Assembly: GCA_017518025.1 (NCBI GenBank)
Contig: JAFWWR010000069.1
Location: forward strand, 1-5,578
Source: Clostridia bacterium
Lineage (GTDB): Bacteria; Bacillota; Clostridia; Oscillospirales; CAG-272
Length of the DNA: 5,578 bases
Direction of reading: 5' to 3'
Positions 1 to 5,557 of the stretch are shown in pieces. The notes under the pieces are model-generated. The model was not told the DNA's origin. It did no database searches and saw only the letters and a list, made by a program, of their open reading frames with translations. Position 1 is the first letter of the stretch. Every line of letters starts with the position of its first letter. Position numbers and translations under genes: made by a program.

Positions 1-581
1 CACCGTTTGATATCGAATATGTTGAGCGTCATGGGGTACACGCCGAAAAGCGCGCCCTTGATGAAGTTCACGTTGCACAGATCCCTGTTCGGGATGGGAT
101 CGTACGGATCCCGCCGCTCGCCGAAGCCTCGAAGGTCCGGCGCCAGGGTGACGAAGCCCTCCCGGGCCATCTGCAGGGCGAAGTCGTAGTTCGAGCCCGC
201 GATATCCGCCTCCCGCTCCGGGGTCGTGCGGATCCCGGCAACGGAGTCCTTGCCGAAGGGGCCGTGACCGTGACTGCACAGGATGGCGGGGACTCTCCCC
301 TCCCGGCTCTTCGGGACGGTGACCCAGCACGGCAGTTTCGTATATTCGTCCGTGGTGAGGATCACGCGCCGGCGTTCCACGTCGCCGAGATCCTCCGTCG
401 ATTCGACGACGGGATCGATGCCGACCGGTTCCGGCATGGGTCCGAGGAGCTCGAGGAGCTTTTTCAGCGCGGCGTCGTGCCACGCATCAAACGGCAGTCC
501 CGCGTTGCCAAAGCCCAGCTCCGGCTTGTGCTCCCGCGCCATCTCGTTCCACATATCGCCGAGGTAAAACGACGTTTTCAT
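1..581 (-). CDS. alpha/beta-hydrolase, acetyl-xylan-esterase/dienelactone-hydrolase-like (3' end missing)
   Basis: The reverse strand is open from an ATG at 579-581 to the window edge without a stop, giving 193 codons and leaving the C-terminal part outside. The start is firm: GGAGG (complement of 587-591) lies 5 nt upstream, and an in-frame TGA at 600-602 closes the frame beyond it. The visible part is the N-terminal half of an alpha/beta-hydrolase. A helical leader (about 1-65) is followed by a strand ending in CSHGHG (residues 102-107, oxyanion-loop type), then AREGFVTLAPDLRGFGER (139-156), the usual second strand and turn of this fold. The nucleophile elbow (GxSxG) and the Asp and His of the triad would lie beyond the edge, so catalysis cannot be confirmed. 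There is no signal peptide, so it should be cytoplasmic. Related proteins are annotated as acetyl-xylan esterases or dienelactone-hydrolase-like carboxylesterases. Divergence from a GH78 gene suggests removal of acyl groups from imported oligosaccharides (inference). Substrate is unknown. Confidence 0.85.
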   Translation of the reverse strand, partial: MKTSFYLGDMWNEMAREHKPELGFGNAGLPFDAWHDAALKKLLELLGPMPEPVGIDPVVESTEDLGDVERRRVILTTDEYTKLPCWVTVPKSREGRVPAILCSHGHGPFGKDSVAGIRTTPEREADIAGSNYDFALQMAREGFVTLAPDLRGFGERRDPYDPIPNRDLCNVNFIKGALFGVYPMTLNIFDIKR

Positions 582-614
582 CAGCGCCTCCGATGTTTTT
601 CAGTTCTTCATAAT

Positions 615-643
615 ATAATATCACATAAGGCGATTTGAGTCAA
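615..643 (-). promoter_or_regulatory. predicted sigma-70/sigma-A promoter for the esterase gene
   Basis: On the reverse strand TTGACT (complement of 638-643) and TATTAT (complement of 615-620) are separated by exactly 17 bp. Each hexamer has one mismatch to consensus, and a TGA precedes the -10 (extended -10). The predicted start near 608 leaves a leader of about 27 nt before the ATG at 581. Confidence 0.75.
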
Positions 644-670
644 GAAAAACGGAGACGAAAAACTATTTTT
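644..670. repeat. short direct repeat and A/T palindrome between the divergent -35 elements
   Basis: GAAAAAC occurs at 644-650 and again at 657-663, 13 bp apart. The second copy runs into a perfect small palindrome AAAAA-CTA-TTTTT (658-670). The block sits between the two outward-facing -35 hexamers (638-643 and 679-684), where UP elements or a shared regulator site would lie. The pieces are short and A-rich, so chance is possible. Confidence 0.3.
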
Positions 671-678
671 CCCCTCTA

Positions 679-707
679 TTGCCATCCCGCTCCCGATATG
701 GTAAAAT
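679..707 (+). promoter_or_regulatory. predicted sigma-70/sigma-A promoter for the GH78 gene
   Basis: TTGCCA (679-684) and TAAAAT (702-707) are separated by 17 bp, each with one mismatch to consensus. TG at 699-700 supplies an extended -10 element. Transcription should begin near 714, giving a leader of about 30 nt before the ATG at 744. Confidence 0.75.
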
Positions 708-743
708 TAAGCCGACAAATAATAAAAAAGGACGGGTCCCACA

Positions 744-2690
744 ATGGCGTACTGGATTTGGAAATACGGCGATCTCGAGATCAGACAGAGCTTTCTGCTT
801 CACACGAAACGCGACGAATACGGATATATCGTACCCGCGTTCTGGTATATGGAGGATTGCTCGCACAGCGTGATCTTCCGCGGAAGGATCGCGCCGGAAC
901 GGGAGGAAAAACTGGAAGTTTACGTCCGCGGCACGGGATATTTCAACGTGGACGGCAAAAAATACCCCTTTTCCGCGTCCGTTACCGTTTCTGCCGGAGA
1001 GCACGACGTGGAAGCGCGGGTCGTCAACACGGACGGACTCCCCGCGCTCTACGTCCGCGCCGGGGAAAGCGGCACCGACGGGAGCTGGACGTGCACGGAT
1101 CTGCTGGAGGCGGCTGAACCGGTCGGCTTTTCCGACATGTACCGCGATCCGGGGGATGACCCGGAGAGGTTCCCGTTTCTGTATGAGGAGATTTTCCCCT
1201 CCTCCGTCACGGAGACGGCGGGCGGCGCCCTTTACGACTTCGGCCGCGAGACCTTCGCAAAGCTGGTCTTCGACCGCGTCGGAAAGCCGTTCCGGCTCTT
1301 CTACGGCGAGTCCCCGGAGGAGGCCCTGGGCGGCGACGAGGCGTATATTTTTGACGACGTCACCGAAGTCGGGGAGAAGCCCTGCCGGGCGTTCAGGTAC
1401 GTCTTCACCGAAGGCGGGGCCGCGCAGTTCCGCGCCTTCCGCGAATACGCTCCGGCGGAGCGGGTCGGCTCCTTCAGCTGTTCTGACGAACTGCTGAACC
1501 GGATCTGGGACGTGGCGGCGCACACGCTGGAGCTGAACTGCCGGGAATTCTACCTCGACGGAATAAAAAGGGACCGCTGGGTGTGGTCCGGCGACGCGTA
1601 TCAGAGCTATTTCGTCGGCAGGTATCTTTATCGCGGCGGAGAAACCATGAGGAGGACCATCGTCGCTCTCCGCGGAAACCGCGATCTGAAACGCCATATC
1701 AACACCATCGTGGACTACACGCTCTACTGGATCATGAGCGTATACGACTACTACGAGGCCACAGGCGACGCCGATTTCGTCGTGCGGATGATACCGAAGA
1801 TCGACGACGCGCTGGACTTCTGCGAAAGATCCCTCGACGGGAACGGATTTATCGTCCCTCACGGCGAGGACTGGGCGTTCGTCGACTGGTCCGACATCGA
1901 CAAAAACGGCGCCAACGTGTCGGAGCAGTTCCTTTACGCCGCAGCCATGCTCTCGGCGGCGAAATGCAGCGAGACGGCAGGCCGGGGGTGCTCTGCCCTG
2001 CGCGGGAGCGCGGACAGACTGCTCCGCAGGATCGACGAATTCTTCTGGGACAGCGAAAAAGGCGCGTATATCGACTCCTTTGAGTCGGGAAGGCGTCTCG
2101 TGACGAGACACGGGAATCTATTCCCGCTGATCTACGGCCTCGTTCCCGAAAAGCGGCGGGATGAACTGATAAATAACGTGCTGCGGAACGGCGCCGTTCC
2201 CCCGATCACCACGCCGTACTTCAAGTTCTACGAGCTTGACGCGGAGGCGAGATACGGCGACCTCCGCCGGGTCACGGATGAGATACGCTCCTACTGGGGC
2301 GGCATGATCCGGGACGGAGCCACCTCCTTCTGGGAGGAGTACGATCCCCTGTGGAACCGGGAGGAAAAGCTGTCAACCCACGATATGTACGGGCTGAAGT
2401 TCGGGAAGAGCCTCTGCCACGCCTGGGGCGCCTCCCCCGTGTACCTCATCGGAAGGTACTATCTCGGGGTGAGACCCACCTCGCCGGGGTATGAGACATT
2501 CGACGTGGAGCCGCGGACCGGCGGACTCGACATGATCGAGGGGACCGTCCCAGTCGGAAAAGGGACGGTGAAGGTGAAGATCGAAGGCGGCCTTGCAGAG
2601 GCGTCCTGCGACGTCCCCGGCGGAACGCTGATCGCCGGCGGCGAGAGATACGAGATAAAACCGGGAGAGACGGTTAGGGTAAAAGCATAA
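744..2690 (+). CDS. intracellular glycoside hydrolase family 78 (alpha-L-rhamnosidase-type)
   Basis: 648 residues, ending in TAA. The family hydrolyses terminal alpha-L-rhamnosides by inversion. The start is firm: TAA at 723-725 closes the frame upstream, and AAAGGA (727-732) sits 11 nt before the ATG, a slightly long spacing. The opening MAYWIWKYGDLEI is the usual first strand of short GH78 proteins. Domains: N-terminal beta modules (about 1-240), (alpha/alpha)6 catalytic barrel (about 245-570) and C-terminal beta domain (about 574-648). The catalytic signature is DGIKRDRWVWSGD, with D272, D277 and D284. These match by spacing the conserved Asp-Glu-Asp of Bacillus RhaB (D567, E572, D579 as I recall), so the usual Glu general acid is Asp here. 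FWEEYDP supplies the likely general base E531, and CHAWGASP the conserved H559. There is no signal peptide, so it should act in the cytoplasm on imported oligosaccharides. It is shorter than many extracellular GH78 enzymes because accessory modules are absent. L-rhamnose specificity is an inference from the family; the variant acid motif leaves other deoxysugars possible. Confidence 0.88.
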   Translation: MAYWIWKYGDLEIRQSFLLHTKRDEYGYIVPAFWYMEDCSHSVIFRGRIAPEREEKLEVYVRGTGYFNVDGKKYPFSASVTVSAGEHDVEARVVNTDGLPALYVRAGESGTDGSWTCTDLLEAAEPVGFSDMYRDPGDDPERFPFLYEEIFPSSVTETAGGALYDFGRETFAKLVFDRVGKPFRLFYGESPEEALGGDEAYIFDDVTEVGEKPCRAFRYVFTEGGAAQFRAFREYAPAERVGSFSCSDELLNRIWDVAAHTLELNCREFYLDGIKRDRWVWSGDAYQSYFVGRYLYRGGETMRRTIVALRGNRDLKRHINTIVDYTLYWIMSVYDYYEATGDADFVVRMIPKIDDALDFCERSLDGNGFIVPHGEDWAFVDWSDIDKNGANVSEQFLYAAAMLSAAKCSETAGRGCSALRGSADRLLRRIDEFFWDSEKGAYIDSFESGRRLVTRHGNLFPLIYGLVPEKRRDELINNVLRNGAVPPITTPYFKFYELDAEARYGDLRRVTDEIRSYWGGMIRDGATSFWEEYDPLWNREEKLSTHDMYGLKFGKSLCHAWGASPVYLIGRYYLGVRPTSPGYETFDVEPRTGGLDMIEGTVPVGKGTVKVKIEGGLAEASCDVPGGTLIAGGERYEIKPGETVRVKA

Positions 2691-2724
2691 AAAAGTTCCG
2701 CGGCGGATGCCGCGGAACTTTTTT
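2689..2724. terminator. bidirectional intrinsic terminator between convergent GH78 and fucI genes
   Basis: A perfect 16-bp inverted repeat (2689-2704 with 2709-2724) surrounds a 4-nt loop GGAT. The core arm is GTTCCGCGGC, flanked by six A on the left and six T on the right, so a hairpin followed by a U-run forms on either strand. It starts inside the GH78 stop codon (TAA at 2688-2690) and ends 9 nt before the fucI stop codon (complement of 2734-2736), so one element serves both genes. Confidence 0.95.
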
Positions 2725-2733
2725 CGCATATTG

Positions 2734-4536
2734 TTATCTCGTCTTCTTGAACTGCGGACCGTAGTTGGCGCAGGCGCGGAAGTCGGCGCCTTCCTTGTCC
2801 ATACCGAAGGCGTTCCACGCGGCGGGACGGAAGATCTTGTCCTCCGGAACGTTGTGCATCGCCACGGGGATGCGGAGCATGGAGCACATGGTGATCAGAT
2901 CCGCGCCGATGTGGCCGTAGCTGATGGCGCCGTGGTTGGCTCCCCAGTTGTTCATCACGTCGTAGGCGGTCTTGAACGCTCCCTCGCCGGTGGTGCGGGG
3001 CGCGAACCAGGTGCAGGGCCAGGTGTAGTCGGTCCTCTTCCAGAGGATATCGTTGACTTCCTCGGGGAGATGAACGGTCCAGCCCTCGGCGATCTGGAGC
3101 ATCGGTCCGAGGCCGTCCACCAGATTGAGTCTGATCATGGTAGCGGGCATTTCCGCTCTGGTGGCGAAACGGGAGGAATACCCGCCGCCGCGGAAGTAGC
3201 CGAGATCCGCCGCGTTCCAGGTGGTGGCGCTGAGGATCTTGTCGCAGTCCTCCTCGGTCATGTCGAACCACTGCTTCATGACGGGGTTGCCGTTTTCATC
3301 CTTCACTTCGCCGCAGGCGTCGAGGCAGGCGGCGCCGGAGTTGATCAGGTGGATGAATCCGCCGGCTTCCTTGGCCTTACCTTCGATATCGTATCCGGTG
3401 GCGCGCTTCACCGCCTCGGGAGACCAGTAGGTCCTCACGTCGGCGAAGATCTGTGCGCGGTTCGTCAGCAGCTTCATGAAGAGCATTCCGAGGCCGTTCA
3501 ACACGTCGTTCTCGGTGGCCAGGATGTAGGGCTCGCGGACGCCGTCCCAGTCGAACGTGGTATTGAGCAGCGCTTCAGCAAAGTCGCAGTTCGGATAGAA
3601 GTCCGTCCACTGTCTCTGTCCCTGGAATCCGGCGGCGATGGCGTTGTGACCCACCATCTCCTCTTCTCTTCCCTTGGGCAGGTTCGGGTTGCCGTTCATC
3701 AGGTCCTTGATGATGACCATCATCTTGACCACGAACTCCCACTGCTCGTCCTTGACTTCTCTGGTGTTCTGGAGCTCCGGAGGATTCTTGTCGAATCCCT
3801 CTTTGCACTTCTCCTTCGTCCATTTGAGCGCCTTCTGATACTCGGCCTCGTCGTAGATGCCCTCGCTCATGCGGCGGATGATCTCCACCTCGTCAACGGA
3901 CTCGACTCTCATGCCGAGATAGTCCTCGATGAACTTGGAGTCGATGATGGAGCCGCCTATACCCATGGTGATGGAACCGATCTGGAGGTAGGACTTGCCT
4001 CTCATGGTCGCCACGGCGACTGCCGCACGGCCGAATCTGAGGAGCTTTTCCTCAACGTCGGCGGGGATGGACTTGTCGTCCATATCCTGAACGTCGTGGC
4101 CGTAAATGCCGAACGCCGGCAGGCCCTTCTGCGCGTGGGTCGCCAGGACGGACGCCAGGTAAACGGCGCCGGGGCGTTCCGTTCCGTTAAATCCCCATAC
4201 GCCCTTGATGGTGTTCGGGTCCATGTCCATGGTCTCCGAGCCGTAGCACCAGCAGGGAGTCACGGTCAGCGTGATGTCGACGCCGGCCTTCTTGAACTTG
4301 TCGGCGCACGCCGCGCTCTCCGCCACGCGTCCGATGGTGGTGTCGGCGATGATGACCTTTACGGGCTCGCCGTTGGAGTATCTGATGTTCTCCTCGAACA
4401 GCTTCGCCGCCGCCTTCGCCATGTTCATGGTCTGGTCTTCAAGGGATTCTCTCACTTTCAGCGCTCCGCGGCGGCCGTCGATGGTGGGACGGATGCCGAT
4501 CACGGGGTAGCTGCCGATCAGTCTGCTTTTTGCCAT
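2734..4536 (-). CDS. fucI: L-fucose isomerase
   Basis: 600 residues (E. coli FucI has 591), ending in TAA. It interconverts L-fucose and L-fuculose in the cytoplasm using Mn2+, and FucI enzymes usually also accept D-arabinose. The match runs along the whole chain: TVTPCWCYGSETMDMDP, WGFNGTERPGAVYLA, GIYGHDVQDMDD, ADVEEKLLRF, NAIAAGFQGQR, ATENDVLN, FADVRTYWSPEAV, FRGGGYSSRF, TWFAPR, NWGANHG and RIPVAMHNV are all family hallmarks. E342 and D366 match the metal ligands E337 and D361 of E. coli with the same 24-residue spacing, and H535 of the NHG motif corresponds to H528. All three domains (about 1-175, 176-360, 361-600) are complete. The start is supported by AAAGGA (complement of 4546-4551) 9 nt upstream and an in-frame TGA at 4567-4569. 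It has its own promoter and shares a terminator with GH78. No fuculokinase or fuculose-1-phosphate aldolase lies beside it in the window; the divergent aldolase is of another family. Confidence 0.97.
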   Translation of the reverse strand: MAKSRLIGSYPVIGIRPTIDGRRGALKVRESLEDQTMNMAKAAAKLFEENIRYSNGEPVKVIIADTTIGRVAESAACADKFKKAGVDITLTVTPCWCYGSETMDMDPNTIKGVWGFNGTERPGAVYLASVLATHAQKGLPAFGIYGHDVQDMDDKSIPADVEEKLLRFGRAAVAVATMRGKSYLQIGSITMGIGGSIIDSKFIEDYLGMRVESVDEVEIIRRMSEGIYDEAEYQKALKWTKEKCKEGFDKNPPELQNTREVKDEQWEFVVKMMVIIKDLMNGNPNLPKGREEEMVGHNAIAAGFQGQRQWTDFYPNCDFAEALLNTTFDWDGVREPYILATENDVLNGLGMLFMKLLTNRAQIFADVRTYWSPEAVKRATGYDIEGKAKEAGGFIHLINSGAACLDACGEVKDENGNPVMKQWFDMTEEDCDKILSATTWNAADLGYFRGGGYSSRFATRAEMPATMIRLNLVDGLGPMLQIAEGWTVHLPEEVNDILWKRTDYTWPCTWFAPRTTGEGAFKTAYDVMNNWGANHGAISYGHIGADLITMCSMLRIPVAMHNVPEDKIFRPAAWNAFGMDKEGADFRACANYGPQFKKTR

Positions 4537-4572
4537 ATCACAGTTTCCTTTCAGAAAAGTATTTTTTCAGAG

Positions 4573-4588
4573 CCGCGCCGCAGCGCGG
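4573..4588 (-). promoter_or_regulatory. GC hairpin in the fucI 5' leader
   Basis: The fucI transcript leader contains CCGCGC-TGCG-GCGCGG, a perfect 6-bp stem with a 4-nt loop, ending 36 nt before the ATG. It is followed by A-rich, not U-rich, RNA, so it is not a terminator. It may protect the mRNA 5' end, or have no function. Confidence 0.4.
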
Positions 4589-4589
4589 G

Positions 4590-4604
4590 ATCATACGTTA
4601 TGAT
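4590..4604. promoter_or_regulatory. candidate operator: 15-bp palindrome over the fucI transcription start
   Basis: ATCATA-CGT-TATGAT is a perfect inverted repeat with 6-bp arms and a 3-bp centre. It overlaps the downstream end of the fucI -10 (4603-4608) and covers the predicted start near 4596, a position typical of a repressor operator. I cannot assign it to a regulator family, and no regulator gene is in the window. Confidence 0.5.
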
Positions 4605-4631
4605 TATAGCATATTTTTACAGTTAAAGCAA
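4603..4631 (-). promoter_or_regulatory. predicted promoter for fucI
   Basis: The reverse strand has a perfect TATAAT (complement of 4603-4608) preceded by TGC, an extended -10. A weak -35, TTGCTT (complement of 4626-4631), lies 17 bp upstream. The strong -10 with a poor -35 fits an extended -10 or activator-aided promoter. Predicted start near 4596, giving a 60-nt leader. Confidence 0.75.
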
Positions 4632-4662
4632 CAATATCTTTGCCGGAAAAGTGCAATCTGAC

Positions 4663-4708
4663 AAAAATTCGCCGACCGGGCAAAACGGCGGCCGGAACGG
4701 GAATTTTT
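4663..4708. repeat. 46-bp imperfect inverted repeat between the fucI and aldolase promoters
   Basis: AAAAATTC (4663-4670) pairs perfectly with GAATTTTT (4701-4708). After an unpaired G4671, CCG (4672-4674) pairs with CGG (4698-4700). Across a small internal loop, CCGG (4676-4679) pairs with CCGG (4692-4695). That gives 15 paired positions with T-rich sequence on the right and A-rich on the left. It resembles a bidirectional terminator or a large operator, yet both flanking promoters fire away from it. The T-tract at 4704-4710 may act as an UP element for the aldolase promoter. Confidence 0.45.
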
Positions 4709-4712
4709 TTGC

Positions 4713-4726
4713 TGCAAACGGTTGAT
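4713..4726 (+). promoter_or_regulatory. cre-like (CcpA/LacI-family) site overlapping the aldolase -35
   Basis: TGCAAACGGTTGAT carries the well-conserved cre half TGNAARCG, and its right half departs from the consensus. It overlaps the -35 (4722-4727), where binding would repress. The core CAAAC-GGTTG is a near-palindrome with a CG centre, as in LacI-family operators. This is a match by eye only. Confidence 0.3.
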
Positions 4727-4750
4727 TTTTTGCTCGGAAAAAGATACAAT
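4722..4750 (+). promoter_or_regulatory. predicted promoter for the class II aldolase gene
   Basis: TTGATT (4722-4727) and TACAAT (4745-4750) are separated by 17 bp and match consensus at 4 and 5 of 6 positions. A seven-T tract at 4704-4710 lies upstream as a possible UP element. The predicted start near 4757 gives a leader of about 63 nt. Confidence 0.75.
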
Positions 4751-4773
4751 ATAGACGATAAAGAATATTTCCG

Positions 4774-4793
4774 CCGGGGAGCGCGGCTCCCGG
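4774..4793 (+). promoter_or_regulatory. GC hairpin in the aldolase 5' leader
   Basis: GGGAGC-GCG-GCTCCC (4777-4791) forms a 6-bp stem with a 3-nt loop. It can extend by CC/GG (4774-4775 with 4792-4793) around one bulged G. It ends 26 nt before the ATG and is not followed by a U-run, so it is more likely a stabilising structure than an attenuator. Confidence 0.4.
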
Positions 4794-4819
4794 AGCGGAA
4801 AGTGAAAGGACGATAAAAA

Positions 4820-5557
4820 ATGGCACTTGTAACAACGAAGGAAATGTTCCGCAAAGCGTACGAGGGCGGCTACGCCGTCGGCGCGTTCAACATCAACAAC
4901 ATGGAGATCATCCAGGCCATCACCGAGGCGGCCGCAGAGGCAAAGTCCCCCGTGGTGCTCCAGGTCTCCGCAGGCGCGCGCAAGTACGCGAAGCCCGCGT
5001 ACCTCAAGGCGCTGGCTCACGCGGCGGTAGAGGACACCGGCATCGACCTGGCGCTCCATCTGGACCACGGAGCAGACTTCGAGATCTGCAAGTCCTGCAT
5101 AGATACCGGATTCACGTCGGTCATGATCGACGGTTCCCACTACCCCTTTGAGGAAAACATTGCTCTCACGAAGAAGGTCGTCGAGTACGCCCACGAGCGC
5201 GGCGTCGTGGTCGAAGGCGAGCTCGGCAGACTCGCCGGCGTCGAGGACGAGGTGAAGGTGTCCGCAGAGGACTCCTCCTACACCCGCCCCGAGGAGGTGG
5301 AAGAGTTCGTGTCCCGTACCGGCGTCGACTCCCTCGCCATCGCCATCGGCACCAGCCACGGCGCGTACAAGTTCAAACCCGGCACCGAGCCGCGTCTCCG
5401 CTTCGACATCCTTGAAAGGATAATGGAGATCCTTCCGGGATTCCCGATCGTTCTCCACGGCGCTTCCTCCGTCGTGCCGGAGCTGGTGGAAGAGATCAAC
5501 GCCTGCGGCGGCAACCTCGCCGGCGCGCAGGGTGTTCCCGAGGAAATGCTCCGCTAG
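4820..5557 (+). CDS. fba: class II fructose-1,6-bisphosphate aldolase, interrupted by an in-frame TAG
   Basis: The frame gives 245 residues, against roughly 300-325 for close relatives such as the Giardia and clostridial enzymes. The family cleaves fructose-1,6-bisphosphate to dihydroxyacetone phosphate and glyceraldehyde-3-phosphate using Zn2+. The start is secure: AAAGGA (4805-4810) sits 9 nt upstream and TAA at 4814-4816 closes the frame. The TIM-barrel motifs are in order: GYAVGAFNINNMEI (17-30), HLDHGADFE with catalytic D82 and zinc ligand H83, VMIDGSH (101-107), VEGELG (131-136), AIGTSHGAYKF with zinc ligand H180, and VLHGASSV with zinc ligand H213. Translation stops after GVPEEMLR, before the conserved KINIDSD segment that helps bind substrate and before the last helices. 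The 245-residue product is therefore probably inactive. Same-frame homology continues after the stop, so this is best read as one gene with a point nonsense change or a base error. A tagatose-bisphosphate aldolase is a weaker alternative because GTSHGAYKF is typical of fructose-bisphosphate aldolases. Confidence 0.9.
   Translation: MALVTTKEMFRKAYEGGYAVGAFNINNMEIIQAITEAAAEAKSPVVLQVSAGARKYAKPAYLKALAHAAVEDTGIDLALHLDHGADFEICKSCIDTGFTSVMIDGSHYPFEENIALTKKVVEYAHERGVVVEGELGRLAGVEDEVKVSAEDSSYTRPEEVEEFVSRTGVDSLAIAIGTSHGAYKFKPGTEPRLRFDILERIMEILPGFPIVLHGASSVVPELVEEINACGGNLAGAQGVPEEMLR

Noticed and set aside
264..638. + strand open frames over the first 640 bases (124 and 94 codons)
   Set aside because: They lie antisense to the esterase frame, which has a good RBS, promoter and alpha/beta-hydrolase motifs.
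663..2111. A 482-codon open frame on the - strand antisense to the GH78 gene
   Set aside because: No family resemblance and no suitable promoter or RBS; it is a shadow of the GH78 codon pattern.
2707..4626. A 639-codon open frame on the + strand lying antisense across all of fucI
   Set aside because: It mirrors fucI in GC-rich DNA; its translation is rich in V, H, G and A without recognisable motifs, and fucI itself is unmistakable on the other strand.
4604..5458. A 284-codon open frame on the - strand across the aldolase and the intergenic region
   Set aside because: It runs antisense to clear aldolase coding sequence and through the promoter region; no motifs.
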